Assembly (NCBI GenBank): GCA_947184155.2 | Contig: CAMXCT020000255.1 | Location: 124,001-188,000 of the forward strand | Reading direction: 5' to 3' | Length of the DNA: 64,000 nt | DNA from: Cladocopium goreaui | Taxonomy: Eukaryota > Sar > Dinophyceae > Suessiales > Symbiodiniaceae | Shown: in pieces, positions 1 to 12,417 of the stretch | How positions within the stretch are numbered: position 1 is the first letter of the stretch | Layout: each line of letters begins with the position of its first letter | Position numbers and translations under genes: made by a program | Notes under the pieces: model-generated | Told to the model about the DNA's origin: nothing | What the model saw: only the letters and a program-made list of their open reading frames with translations | Database searches by the model: none

Positions 1-169
1 ACAGCTGAGGGAGCATCCCTAGGAATGGTACAATAAGGGATACCGTTATATATATATATTCTTATGATATACTTATTATAGATGGTTTTTCTAGATGGTT
101 TACCGTTCTTAATAGCATGGTGATTTAACCCGTTTCGCTAACTGTTAGTCATAACCAGAGGGTAATTAT

Positions 170-290
170 TACCCTCTGGTTATTAAACATAGCCATGGTA
201 TAGATGGCCCATAGAAATAGATGGTTTACCTGGGTTTACCGTTCTGAAAAATGGTGATTTTCCATGGCTATGTTAAATAACCAGATGGTA
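170..290. mobile_element. Hairpin MITE, TACCCTCTGGT family, copy 1
   Basis: The ends are TACCCTCTGGT and ACCAGATGGTA, which are near-perfect inverted repeats. Inside them lie the family's second inverted pair, ACATAGCCATGG and CCATGGCTATGT. The element is non-coding and could fold into one long hairpin. A more degenerate copy seems to end just upstream with ACCAGAGGGTA near 155-165, so two copies may be nested or adjacent. Confidence 0.7.
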
Positions 291-1137
291 AATAATGATG
301 GGGATATACCTAGAAAAAGATTTAACCATCAAGTTCGGAATATGGGAAAGCAGAAAAAGGTTCGGTTTCAATTCTCCTTAATCAATAGGATTTTGATGGT
401 ACCATTTACAATAGGGATGATCATCAATAGGACAATGGTGGTGAATCATCAACAAACGTGGCTGGCTGCACCTGCCGTGGGAGGCGAGCCTTGCCCCAAG
501 GCTGCTGGCAAAGCCTCTGGCTCCTGAGGCTCCTGAGAAGCCACACAACCAGAGGATTTTTAGTGATTCAATGGTAACCTGGCTGAATGAAAATCATTCA
601 TTGACCTGAAAATAACTGACATAAGTTTCCCCTGCTTATTACTAACCATATCGAGATCTATAGTAGTTCAAGGGACCGAATCTCATGAAATATGATGTTG
701 CTTCGATTCCCTTTTTTGTAGAAGTATGGCCAACCACCTCGGCTTGCCCGCGCCTGTTGGCCCGCCTTCTTCGTATGAGCTGAAAACATGGTGAAAATGA
801 GGTATTTTAGCATTATGGTTGGAAGTACCATCTGGTCATCAAACGTTGCAATGGATCTTCCATTTCTAGTTGATTTTCCAACAGATAAAGCTCCATTGAT
901 GTGGGATTTCCAACTAGTCATGTTTGACTATAGCAAAGGGATCAAAGGGTAACCAATGTGAATCCCCATGGGAAAACCCGGTTGACATGGTGAAACTATT
1001 GAATTGAGCAGGGCATGGCTGGACCTTAGATGCATATCAGATATATAACCTAACAAATATGCATTGATATGGATTTATAATGACTTAAGTAGATAGAGTT
1101 CGTATACATGCATTATATCAAAACATATCAAAATATA

Positions 1138-1275
1138 ACCGACATATACATTTCATTACATTACATTACAATACATTACATTATATTACATTACATTGCA
1201 TTGCATTGCATTGCATTACATTACACTACATTACATACATACATACATATACATATACATATATATATATATCAT
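1138..1275. repeat. CATTA/CATTG and ATACAT microsatellite
   Basis: A run of CATTACATTA and GCATTGCATT pentamers is followed by ATACAT and AT dinucleotide repeats. The 72-codon open frame across it is a by-product of the repeat. Confidence 0.9.
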
Positions 1276-1445
1276 TTACATATTTATAGCGTATGGAGTC
1301 GGCAGTTCTCGACCCTTCGGCGTTGAAATGTTGCCCCGTTTCTCTCTGTGAGTGTCCTCGTCGGTCGGTTCCGTGGCAGCGGCTGGAGATGTTTCGGCCA
1401 TGGTCGGCGTTTTTGGGCTTAGACGATGGTCTTTTCGTGGTTGGT

Positions 1446-1560
1446 TACCCTCTGGTAAACTGACATAGCTATGGTATAGATGGCCCTAATCGAAACAGAT
1501 GGTGTACATATGAAAAATGGTGATTTTCTAGTTCGCAAACTGTGAAATTACCAGAGGGTA
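1446..1560. mobile_element. Hairpin MITE, TACCCTCTGGT family, copy 2
   Basis: TACCCTCTGGTAA at the left and TTACCAGAGGGTA at the right are exact inverted repeats. The internal ACATAGCTATGG and the block 'ATGGTGATTTTC' match copy 1. No coding capacity. Confidence 0.8.
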
Positions 1561-1927
1561 ATGTTGGTTAATGTTGGCTAATGTTGGTTAATACATAATG
1601 ATATCCAAATAAAAAATCATTGAAACCATCTGAACATGTGTGCGTTTGTAGTCGGTTATAGAAGTTTATAGCTCATCTGGTAGCTTGTTATTGTGAAATA
1701 TCATGAATGTGTATCTCTTTTTTGGGTTATTTCACCGAAGAAAAACCGAAGAAAAACCGCTTGGATTCACCGGTGTCCTGTTGTTTGGACAGCTCGGCTT
1801 TTTCAAAGCTTCATGGGTCGGGGAATGATCTGACACCGATGTCATGATAGTCATCATGTTTCCATCTCGAAAAAATCTGGCCAAAATGAATAGGGCCTCA
1901 GACATTCCACCAAAGGCTTCTAACAGG

Positions 1928-2033
1928 TATTTGCTGGTAATTTAACATAGCCATGGAAAATCACCATTTTTAGTTGGAAAACTCACTATAAATGGCCATT
2001 TTCAATAGCTATGTAACAAATTACCAGAGGGTA
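1928..2033. mobile_element. Hairpin MITE, TACCCTCTGGT family, copy 3
   Basis: The right end TTACCAGAGGGTA is intact. The left end is eroded to CTGGTAATTTAACATAG. The internal stretch around 'ACTCACTATAAATGG' is shared with the copies at 3258 and 45192. Confidence 0.75.
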
Positions 2034-3257
2034 TTTGCTGGGGATTTCTTTTTTTTTGGCGGATTGGATTCGAAGAAACCAACTCGTCGACATAAAAAAA
2101 CAGACTCGACGACTCGCGTCACTTGAAACGTGCGCCTTTTTTTGGGGACGATCCTTGAGGTCCATAGGTCTTCGTCGCTTTTGGGATCTGAAAGCATCAC
2201 TTGGGGCCAACCAGTTCACGTTTTTGGGCCGAAAACCAATGGTCTATGATCCATCCACAGCAACTTGATGTTTTTTGGGTGGCTTTCCCCATCGATGACA
2301 GTTCCATTGCATTACCAGAGGGTACTAACTGTTGCGAACTTCAATATTAGCCATTAGTTATTCTAAATAATCACCATAACCATTAGTAATAACCTATTAA
2401 CCATTCATAATAAGCATGAGTTAAGCATTATATCGCCATTATCAACCATCATATCGCCATTAGTCGCATCATCTGTGACCTCCACAAAACCTTTTTGTCG
2501 AAAGCGAGTCGCTGCAGGTGCTGCCAATTTTGGCTCCTCAGGCAAAAAGACATCGGGGCGATCCAAAGTGATTCCAGGCATGAGTCAACTCGCTGGCTTC
2601 ATTTATCTTCATTCCCAGATGCTCCATGTATGGAATATTTACCTACATTCTACATTTACCGCAAAAATTGCCCAAATGTAGGTAAATATTACATGGGATT
2701 TATACATGGCTTAGAACACGTTGCCAGCTACAATCTGTGGCATCAACCAAGGTCCAACCACGTCATGCTGTCAGCAACCCACCCGTTTTTTGAATCAAAA
2801 CGCTACAATTACATCCCCATAAAATGAAGCCCGCCAAAAAAAAAGTGTCCAGTCATGATTTGTTTGTTTCTAAAGGGGGCACCCAAGAACAAAAACCAGT
2901 CTGAGCGACAGAACCTGGGAACCTGGGAAATCATTGGGAGGACATGACACGACTCAGTTGATTGAAAGGGATTCCGGATTCCAAACTCATGGATTGTGAT
3001 CAAGTTAATAACCTCCGATATGATCATGATCCAACCAACTGAGTTTCCTGAAACTCAAAAGCAGCGCTGCCAAGCACCCACCATTTTCACACGCTGATTT
3101 TGCTACATCCACCACGGCAAAAATCCCTGGGCCAAACATGGCCAAACCAAAATCAGGGGTCAAATTATAGGGGAACAAAAAAACGAACTTCAACCTGTCA
3201 GCCATATGGCATGGGCCTAACTTCCGCTTTGACCCCTAGGAATGGATGGGTAAATAA
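2034..3257. other. Non-coding stretch without a supported gene
   Basis: Open frames here are short, lie on both strands over the same bases and show no recognisable domain. A stray TIR half (ACCAGAGGGTA, near 2315-2325) is the only repeat signal. Imperfect CCATTA-rich words fill 2340-2470. Confidence 0.5.
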
Positions 3258-3363
3258 TACCCTCTGGTAAACGTTTACATAACTATGGAAAATCACCATT
3301 TTTAATGGGAAAACTCACTATAAATGGCAATGTTCAATAGCTATGTCAAATTACCAAAGGGTA
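3258..3363. mobile_element. Hairpin MITE, TACCCTCTGGT family, copy 4
   Basis: The left TIR TACCCTCTGGTAA is intact and the right TIR is TTACCAAAGGGTA with one mismatch. The length of 106 bp and the internal sequence match the copy at 45192-45295. Confidence 0.8.
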
Positions 3364-3819
3364 TTATCTAACTATAATGGTAAATACCAAACCAAGACCC
3401 TGATGAAAAATGGGTCCATTTGCCTGTCCGGGAGGCGTGGATCTGGGCTGTCTACCCTCCACCGACCAAAAGCAAGACTTGGCTGCGCAATGTCTTGCTT
3501 TTGATCACGTGAAGCAGCCCCACAATGACGATTCTTTCTGGAGCATATCATGTTCTAAAGTTTCGAACACTGGGTTTTTAGGGTTCTAAAAGTTCTGCCC
3601 ATATTTTCAGAAAGAACCACAGCATTTTGCAGAGTTACTTCAAGACGCCCCCACTTATGCTTGTTGGTTTATAGACCCCATTAAGTAGTTCGGATATACC
3701 TACCATAAAACCAATCGTGAAATATGAATCCATTTCCACCAACTTGGCTATCATAGACCTCGCAAAAACACCAACTTGTGTTCACCACCTAAGAAAAGCC
3801 AGCGATCCCCCTGCGGATG

Positions 3820-6750
3820 CTATCGATGCATCACCTTCGCCAGCATGGCAGCTGCTTCCGTGCTGCAGCTTCGCAGCAGCTTCGCTGCCTCTTGGCACAG
3901 CTGCGCCTTCTGCGAGGCATTCACGGCAGCATCCAGCGTCGCCACAGTCCTCCAATGGGGGCTCTGAGATCTCGCGATCCGGGGTCCAAAATCGAAGATG
4001 GGGACGTAATGAGGACCAAAATTTGCATGGGGATTTGCCCTGTGTATGTATAGTATTGTATAGTCACTTTATGGTAGGTTGGTTTCTAACTAGATCAACT
4101 GGAGCTTGTAATATGTCACGTCATAAAAAACAGTTGGACGTGTTTAAAATCACCCAAAATTTGCAGGTTTCTCATCTTCAAATTCACGGCAAAGACGTAA
4201 CCATCTTCCCAGAAAATACTCCCCAAACGACGTTCCCTCAGCAATGGGAATTCAAGTGGAAATCACAAGAGAAAAACCTCATCAAAACTCAGCAACTCCA
4301 GGGCTCAACTGCGTCAACTGCTGTCTCTTAGATGTCTCAAGGAGACGAAAGACTTGCTGCCACTGACCGCCCTTCTCGCACGCACGCACGGCCGCATGGC
4401 AGCTGACAGGCGACACTGTCGTGGCTGTGGGGCATTCCAGCACTCCGGAGAAAAGGATCAAAGCCCGTTGCCATTGACCTGCAAAAATGGGGGAGACACT
4501 GGGATGGGCTCCGGATTTTGGCTTGGAACATATGGGGAAAGTATGGGAAAGTGATGATCAACTGGTAGATTTGAGGTGTTTTCACCATGGAACTCACATG
4601 ATTTGGACAGATTCCGCCTCCCTTCTCACACGCACTGATGGAAGCGTTGTAGCTGATGCTATCAGGTTTTACTGCTTCCCAAAGCATTGCGCCAAACACG
4701 CTCAGGGCTTGCTGCCATTGACCGCAAGATTCGCAGGCACTGATTACAGCGTTGTATGTTATTAGCTCTGGATCCAACGTCTCCCTCAGCATTGCCAAAA
4801 ACAGCCCCAGCCCTTGCTGCCATTGACCTCCCTTTTCAGAGGCACTGATAGATGCATTGTAGCTGATAGTGTCAGGCTGCACCTTTTCTCGAAGCATTTC
4901 ACCAAAAACACTCAGTGCTTGCTGCCATTGACCTCCCTTCTCGCAGGCACTGATTGCTGCATTGTAGCTGATAAGCGTAGGTTGAAGGCTCAATTCTGCT
5001 ATAGCCCGGAAAGCAGCCATTGCCTGCTCCCATCGACTTGCCTTTTCGCAAGCACTGATGGCTGCGCTAAAGCTAATGACGTTTGGCTGCACTGTTGCAT
5101 CCAATGCCGCCTCGAAAAGGTTCAACGCGTGCTCCCATTGACCTCCCTTCTCGCAAGCACTGATTGCAGCATTCAAACTGATGACATTGATTTGCACTTT
5201 CGACTCAAACAGTCCCCCAAACAGGCTTAGAGCGCATTGCCATTGACCTCCCTTTTCAGAGGCACTGATAGATGCATTGTAGCTGATAGTGTCAGGCTGC
5301 ACCTTTTCTCGAAGCATTTCACCAAAAACACTCAGTGCTTGCTGCCATTGACCTCCCTTCTCGCAGGCACTGATTGCTGCATTGTAGCTGATAAGCGTAG
5401 GTTGAAGGCTCAATTCTGCTATAGCCCGGAAAGCAGCCATTGCCTGCTCCCATCGACTTGCCTTTTCGCAAGCACTGATGGCTGCGCTAAAGCTAATGAC
5501 GTTTGGCTGCACTGTTGCATCCAATGCCGCCTCGAAAAGGTTCAACGCGTGCTCCCATTGACCTCCCTTCTCGCAAGCACTGATTGCAGCATTCAAACAA
5601 ATAACATTTATTTGCACTTTCGACTCAAACAGTCCCCCAAACAGGCTTAGAGCGCATTGCCATTGACCTCCCTTTTCAGAGGCACTGATGGCGGCACTCA
5701 CGCTAATCACATTCGGACGCACCGCTTTTGTTGGCATTGCCGCTAGACAAATCAGCGCCAGCAGCCACTGATGCCCCTTCTCGGAGGCGCTGAGAAGTGA
5801 ACTGAAGGAATAGACGTTTTGCTGCACTTGTGCCTGCGGCATTCCATCCAAGATGCCTCAGTTGTGGTTTCAGTTAGAGAAAAATGCCAGTTTCGGTGGT
5901 GATCTCACCATTCATCCAATGTAGGTGGCTTCACCATTTCTGGAAATCATTTTCGCCTGGCAATGGCCGGTCCGCATTGCCACATTCATTGACTCATGTG
6001 TTGTTGACCAGATGCCCCATGTCAATGCTGGCGATCCATCTAAGATATACTTGGTGTTTGTGATTTTCAGTATGAACAATCCCAAACCATAGCTATCGCT
6101 GGCTTCACATACAAGATATATACTGAGTGCAAATCTGTTGTTGGCAAAAAAACACGTTTTTTTTGATTGCAAAATGTGCTATGTTTAAACAACAAAAAAC
6201 AGTTGTTGCTGCTTCATCCACAAGTTCAGTGTTAGCTGAGTATATGTGTGCTCTCTTCATGGGTAAAAAATTGTTCATTAACTACAGCCAATGAAGGGGG
6301 GGTACCCGTTGGTGGTTGAGACCCATGCAGGACATCTTGCACAATCCGCCTTTGTTTCCGGTATCTCATCCAAATCCAAGATGATCATCTCCGATTGGAA
6401 AAAAAGTCTCACCAACGCCTCGCGTGGAAGTGAGAAAACCACTGATAAGTAGATATGTTTCACGATAGTCACCCCTAATATCCCAACAAACCTGAGTTTT
6501 CACGATATTGATCTTCCATGGTCAAACAATCCATATTTTTTGCCACCATGGCCCAGATACCAAGCGCCACCTTCCACTGCTTCCCCTTTTCACAGGCACT
6601 GACTGCGGCGCTGTCCCCGAAGACGTTCCGCCGCAGCCGCCGCAGCTGCATGCCGTGCAGGGCCTGGCAGGCGCCCTGCCAGGACTGGGCACCGGCCAGG
6701 GACGACAGCTGCCGGGTACAGGCGCGCTCCATGCAGGCGTCATGGCGCAT
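3820..6750 (-). CDS. Multi-exon pentatricopeptide repeat (PPR) protein
   Basis: About fourteen 35-residue PPR units are visible, each with the phrase IS[AS][CS]EKGGQW. PPR arrays bind RNA base by base, usually in plastids or mitochondria. No targeting peptide could be assigned here. Proposed model on the minus strand: first exon about 6520-6750 (one PPR; ATG near 6750); main exon 4618-5856; exon 4354-4478; last exon 3820-3963 ending in TAG. The intron 4479-4617 fits a GC-AG intron: joining G|GT restores KGGQW exactly. Intron 3964-4353 is GT-AG and joins in phase 0. If that last intron is not used, the third exon runs to a TGA at 4282-4284 instead. The final exon encodes a repeat-free, amphipathic tail. 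The first exon's 3' border is uncertain, since several donors give different insert lengths. The main exon holds a 420-bp tandem duplication. No ATG is needed at 5851, where the frame simply continues from the acceptor at 5857. Confidence 0.85.
4817..5656 (-). repeat. Near-identical 420-bp tandem duplication inside the PPR gene
   Basis: Two head-to-tail units, 4817-5236 and 5237-5656, each encode exactly four PPR motifs (4 x 105 nt), so the reading frame is kept. The first roughly 360 bases of each unit look identical. A small cluster of differences sits at the CAAACTGATGACATTGA versus CAAACAAATAACATTTA site near the unit end. This points to a very recent duplication or gene conversion that lengthened the array by four repeats. 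Confidence 0.95.
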
Positions 6751-6770
6751 GGCAATTGGGGGGAATTGTC

Positions 6771-8039
6771 CATGTCATACCAAAATCAACCCATTTTCTA
6801 TGGAATATTTGTATATGGAGTATCAAATACTATGGAGTATCCTATCCATATGTTGGTAATTTTTGTATGACATTGTATTTTACTCAATCCCACTATAAAT
6901 ATATATATATACACATAATTGTATATGGAGTATCAAATACTGTTCATCAGTTACCATTTTCCTGGCATATCCAAGTGGGGACAGAGTGTTGGGAAGAACG
7001 CTTCGTTTCGTCAAAAATGTCGTTGCCTTTATCGCCGCAGGGGCAACTGAGCCAGGGACCAACTGAGCCAGCGTGGATCAGCCAGCCGTGGTGGGGCAGC
7101 GAAAAGGCATGTTTTTTCTCCATGTGTTTATCAACAAATATGGTGATTTCAGATGATTTCAGTAGGCCTAGTAGGTGGGTGGAGAACAAACATATCAAAC
7201 ATGAGTTTTGACCAAGAAGAACAAGGCCTTCAAATAGATAGCTGCAGATTCAACCAGTGAACAGTCAAGGTGGGGATTCAATTTGCCCAAAACTAAATCC
7301 ATTAGGTTAAGTATACACAAAAGCGAGAAGGAACCAGCATGCAACTAATTCCTTCTCCCTATTACTAAAACTCGCCTAAATAGTAAAAACAGCCCCAGAT
7401 TATTTGTTTTAGGAGATTTCAAATTGGTCAATTTGACTTTTAATTGATCCTCTTTACAAAACAATTTAAAAATCAAGGTCCATTTGAAGGTTCTAGGGGC
7501 AAGCTTCTCTCCCGAATACTAAACACCTCTTCATAATGAAAAACTACCCTAGGTTTTATTATTTGGGGGACGTTTAATATAAGGGTGAAGGGCTCATGTG
7601 TAAGTCCCAACCTAAATTATAGTCTCCTGGGGGGGGGATTGGGGGGTGTATTAGGAGGACGGGGAGTACCTAAATTCAATCTATCCCGTCCGCCAACTCC
7701 CCCGAGACCCAGAATTGGGCCTCCACTGCAGAAAGTCAGGCCCTGGCACCACTAACGTCTAAGTAACCAAACATGACTGGGGGTAATTTTAGCCCATACC
7801 AACCAAATGGTGAAACCCAATGCCATAAAGCCCATTGGGGATGCACTCTTGTTAGGTTTGCAGGATTACTCGTTTGTGATACTTTCTGGAATGCAGTATC
7901 CAGATGCAATCTGTACTCATAATCCCTATATATCTAGTGACTATCATCTCCATACATGATCATACATGTATATTACATATGTATATATATATATATTCAT
8001 TTATCTATCTATCTATTTATTTATTTATATTACATATAT
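6771..8039. other. Intergenic region without a supported gene
   Basis: Short overlapping open frames only. It contains ATATAT runs (6897-6915, 7980-8055) and a G-rich tract near 7628-7675. No splice-consistent coding signal or domain was found. Confidence 0.5.
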
Positions 8040-8400
8040 ATATATATATATATATGGTCACCCCCCCTACGGCCCCCCGACATGCTGTTTGTACTGTGAT
8101 TTACAATATAACATGTTCATTTTTTATGTTCACATTTTGCGGTTATTTGTACATATTCATACGTACATCTTCATACAAACAAAAACACAACAATATTCTG
8201 ATACTCTTTGGGGAGGATCCCTGGCAGAGAATTAAAAAAATCATTGAACCAACCAAAAAAAATTTGGAGACTCTTTGGGAGAAAACCAAAAAAAAACAAA
8301 ACAAAAAAAACAAAGAAACCAAACCCATTGGAGATCCTGCAATCCCCATGGTTCTGTTTTTTTGTTTTTTTTTGTGTTGTTTTTTTTGGGGGAGGTTTTT
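8040..8400 (+). repeat. Dispersed repeat R1, plus-oriented copy
   Basis: The segment from 'ACATGCTGTTTGTACTGTG' through 'CTTTGGGGAGGATCCCTGGC' to 'CCCATTGGAGATCCTGCA' is found again in inverted orientation at about 20625-20960. Both copies contain long CAAAA/GTTTT low-complexity stretches, as retroposed elements often do. No reverse transcriptase is present, so the class is unknown. Confidence 0.75.
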
Positions 8401-9784
8401 TGTTTTTTTATTATTTTGGTTTTGTTTAGCCATTGCAGAAAAACCAAGCAAAAATTGTCAATGGCTGCAAGGCAGTGAGAGAACCATGGCACATGTGCAG
8501 CGTCAGTGGTTGCAGAATGCAGTGAAAAACCGCACTCCCAGGGTGCCCCCTTCTGGACACGTTTTTATTGTTTTTCAAAACTGTAATCACATTAAAGTTT
8601 AAACTACAAATGAAGCTGTGTTCATGTCCACTAGAGAGCATGTATTGCTTGAAGAAATGTCCAGGTGTTCACTCTACCTTAGATAAATGCTACTACATTG
8701 CCCCTTCAACAAAACACAATTTCTGCAGAATATGCTAGATGACATCAACATAATTACAACATCCCCATACCTGCCAACAAATGCAGTATTCAAAACAAAC
8801 ATATCCTTCTGAAAAAGAGTAATCTTCCTTTGGAGCAGTGCAGTGTGTTTTTGCAGGGACAATATCCAAACAAAATATGAAGTATTCCTTGAAAAGTTGC
8901 ACCATGCCCTTTGAAGGAGTGCAGTGTGCATTTCCAGATGTTTAACCCTCCTTTCAAAGGAGCAGTGACCCTTTTCAAAAAATCAATATTTTTGCATGAT
9001 ATATGCAGTATTATTGACATAGGGCATCACTTTCAAAAGCGCAATATGTTTGAAACTGTGAGCACTACCATATGTTCAAACCATGTTTGATTGTCGTAAG
9101 ATTTAAAGATGCACATTTAGAATGTCAATATCAAAATCAGTTCTACACATTCATTGGCTGCCCATGTTTTTGCATTTATTCAACACCGTTTTTAAAGATC
9201 ACATAAACAAACAAAATTGCCTAGTTTGTGTCCCAAACCCCCCAAGTTTCCTCCAGTGATACCTGCATTTTGCCATAGTTTTTACATTGTTTTCTAATGG
9301 TACCACAGGCCCAAAGCAAATAATAAAATCAACCAAAAGCAAGTTTGCAACCCCTAAAGTGGGAGAACTGGCAAAGAGTTGGGTCTAGGTCCTTAGCCCT
9401 TCAAAAAACCAACAACGAACCAGAAAACAAGAAACCAAAAAACCAAAAAAACAAAAAAAACAAAAAACAAGATTGCACACCCCAAGGGGGGGGAGTAGTG
9501 GCAGAGAGTTGGGTCTTGTCATTTTGGTTTTCCACAAACTCAAGGACCTGGACCTGGAAATCTTGTAGTGTAGGCCTGGGGGGGGGGCCGGGGGGGCTGA
9601 GCATATATATATGTGTGAAAGTTGGATCGTATCCAATGATTGGTGCAAAACAGGCACTATCGTCAAACATGAAATTCAGCCATTGTCTGGGCTTGCAGAA
9701 AAATAGGCGGACTTTCATTAGCAATACAATGTGGCTCTGTCCAAAAAATAGGGATATCAAATCTATCTCAAGGAAAACGATGAT
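8401..9784. other. Low-complexity intergenic DNA
   Basis: It holds CAAAA-rich tracts (9420-9475), poly-G runs (9485-9492, 9580-9597) and a block 'GACCTGGAAATCTTGTAGTG' with poly-G. That block recurs inverted near 19480-19520 at the edge of an AT-rich foreign-looking insert. The region 8640-9040 has imperfect GCAGTGTG-type words. No gene is supported. Confidence 0.5.
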
Positions 9785-10204
9785 TCAATACTTGGATACT
9801 ATTGGATTTAGGAGATCCCATTGGACTATTTGGCTTGTGACTTGGGAATTTGGATGATCATACCGTCCAAGTCTTCTTGGTATTCCTAGTTTTGCCACAT
9901 GCACATAGCCACCAGCAATTTGAGGATTTCGATTGTAATTGGACATTGAACCAACAAAGATAGGGATTTCATAGATGAGCAATCTAGTCCTTTTCGGGAT
10001 CTGAGTACGAGCCCATTGACAGGTTGTAGAAGCCTAGGGAATGCCCCATTGTGGATGGTTATATATATTATCAAAGGAAGTTGGGAAGCAATACTTCCGA
10101 GTTACGAATGACTTTTACTTGATGCAATTGACTATGATGAAGGGTGGTAGATCACAGAACAATACATCATCTAACAATACATAACAAAAGAATAAGAAGC
10201 TATG

Positions 10205-10775
10205 CCACAGGGTGGTGACGAAGGGAAGTGGTGAGGAAGGGAAGTGGTGAGGAAGGGAAGTGGTGACGAAGGGAAGTGGGGAGGAAGGGAAGTGGTGAGG
10301 AAGGGAAGTGGTGACGATGGGAAGTGGTGAGGAAGGGAAGTGGTGAAGAAGGGAAGTGATGATGAAGGGGGGTGGTGAGGAAGGGAAGTGGTGAGGAAGG
10401 GAGGCGGTGACGATGGGAAGTGGTGAGGGGGAAGTGGCGAAGAAGGGAAATGATGATGAAGGGGAGTGGTGACGAAGGGAAGTGGTGAGGGAGAGAAGTG
10501 GTGAGGAAGGGAAGTGGTGACGAAGGGAAGTGGTGAGAAAGGGAAGTGGTGAGGAAGGGAAGTGGTGACGATGCGAAGTGGTGAGGAAGGGAAGTGGTAA
10601 GAAGGGAAGCGATGATGAAGGGGAGTGGTGAGGAAGGGAACTGGTGAGGAAGGGAAGCGGCGACGATGGGAAGTGGTGAGGAAGGGAAGTGGTGAAGAAG
10701 GGAAGTGACGATGAAGGGGAGTGGTGAGGAGGGGTAGTGGTGAGGAAGGGAAGCGGTGACGAAAGCAAGTGGTGA
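10205..10775. repeat. GGAAGTGGTGAGGAAG minisatellite
   Basis: About 35 imperfect 15-16-bp units of the type GAAGGGAAGTGGTGAG, strongly purine-rich on the plus strand. The long Ser/Pro/His/Leu open frames on the minus strand (over 200 codons in more than one frame) arise from the repeat and have no start or domain support. Confidence 0.95.
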
Positions 10776-10778
10776 GTT

Positions 10779-11890
10779 GGGGAGGAAGCCGGAGCACGAA
10801 ACCTTGTGTTTTTCCGTGTAAAGTGGCTGCAGCCGGCGATGGAAGGTACCTCGTGTGTGCGGCGGTTGCGGCTGGGGTCGTTTGGTTTCTTCTATGTGTT
10901 TTGTTTGCAACAATGGTTGTTCCTGTGTGCGTAGTTCTTTGCGTTTCTTGAAGCTGTGGTGCCAGATCGCATTGGAATGGCTGCATGAATGTTGCATGCT
11001 GTGTGCTGTGGGGAGGAAGCCGGAGCACGAAACCTTGTGTTTTTCCGCGTAAAGTGGCTGCAGCCGGCGATGAAAGGTACCTCGTGTGTGCGGCGGTTGC
11101 GGCTGGGGTCGTTTGGTTCCTTCTATGTGTTTTGCAACAATGGTTGTTCCTGTGTGCGTAGTTCTTTGCGTTTCTTGAAGCTGTGGTGCCAGATCGCATT
11201 GGAATGGCTGCATGAATGTTGCATGCTGTGTGTTGTGGGGAGGAAGCCGAAGCACGAAACCTTATGTTTTTCCGTGTAAAGTGGCTGCAGCCGGCGATGA
11301 AAGGTACCTCGTGTGTGCGGCGGTTGCGGCTGGGGTCGTTTGGTTCCTTCTATGTGTTTTGCAACAATGGTTGTTCCTGTGTGCGTAGTTCTTTGCGTTT
11401 CTTGAAGCTGTGGTTGCAGATCGCATTGGAATGGCTGCATGAATGTTGCATGGGCTTTGTTTTGGGGAGGAAGCCGGAGCACGAAACCTTGCGTTTTTCC
11501 GCGTAAAGTGGCTGCAGCCGGCGATGAAAGGTACCTCGTGTGTGCGGCCGTTGTGGCTGCGGTCGTTTGGCTCCTTCTATGTGTTTTGCAACAATGGTTG
11601 TTCCTGTGTGCGTAGTTCTTTGCGTTTCTTGAAGCTGTGGTGCCAGATCGCATTGGAATGGCTGCATGAATGTTGCATGGGCTTTGTTTTGGGGAGGAAG
11701 CCGGAGCACGAAACCTCGTGTTTTTCCGTGTGAAGTGGCTGCAGCCGGCGATGGAAGGTACCTCGTGTGTGCGGCGGTTGCGGCTGCGGTCGCTTGGTTC
11801 CTTCTATGTGTTTTGCAACAATGGTTGTTCCTGTGTGCGTAGTTCTATGCGTTTCTTTTGAAGCCGTGGTTGCAGATCGCATTGGAATGG
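10779..11890. repeat. 227-bp tandem repeat, five units
   Basis: Units begin with GGGGAGGAAGCCGGAGCACG at 10779, 11010, 11237, 11464 and 11691, giving periods of 231, 227, 227 and 227 bp. The last unit decays after about 11890. The units stay open in several frames on both strands, which makes coding claims unsafe. No known domain is seen in the translations. Confidence 0.93.
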
Positions 11891-12410
11891 CTGCGTTAAG
11901 GTTGCTTGATGCCGCGGCTGCATGCGTAATACGATCGTCTTTTGCAGCTGAAGATTGTTAATCGTATTGGGGTGGCTGCATCCAGGCTGCGATAGTGATT
12001 TGTCAGCAAATTTTCGCAATTTTGGCGCTCCTTTTAAAAATTATTTTAAAAAGTGCTTCAAAATCTTTTTTTTCTGCTTTGGCGTCGACATCCGGTTTTG
12101 GAGCTGCAATTTCCGACACCGTTGCAGGCAGTTCTATTGTGTTTTGCAACTCAGTCTCTGCAGATCGCATTGTCGTGGCTGCGTCAAGGTTGCTCGGTGC
12201 CACGGCTGCATGCGTAATGCTATTTTTTTTTGCAGCTGAAGATCGTAAATCGTATTGGAGTGGCTGCATCCAAGCTGCGATAGTGATGCGTCAGTAATTT
12301 TCGCAATTTTGGCGCTAGCAATTTTCTTTACCAGTGGCATGGCTGGATTTTGTAAATAGTATTGGAGTGGCTGCATCAAGGCTGCGACAGTGATTTGGCA
12401 GCAGATTTTC
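11891..12410. repeat. Degenerate GGCTGCATC-type repeats
   Basis: The phrase GTATTGG(G/A)GTGGCTGCATC followed by CTGCGA(T/C)AGTGAT occurs near 11963, 12252 and 12362. It is linked to TTTTCGCAATTTTGGCGCT in the first two. This is a second, older repeat family related to the end of the 227-bp units (GATCGCATTG...GGCTGC). Confidence 0.7.
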
Positions 12411-12417
12411 AACTGGG

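Noticed and set aside
2520..2545. Possible relic spliced-leader sequence (TTTTGGCTC)
   Set aside because: Only about nine bases fit the dinoflagellate spliced leader, without the CCGTAGCCA part; likely chance.
3717..4331. 204-codon plus-strand frame
   Set aside because: It is the antisense shadow of the PPR gene's last exons, which have splice and repeat support on the minus strand.
10115..11255. Ser/Pro/His/Leu-rich minus-strand frames of 217-351 codons
   Set aside because: Products of the GGAAGTGGTGAG minisatellite and the 227-bp array. Several frames are open at once.
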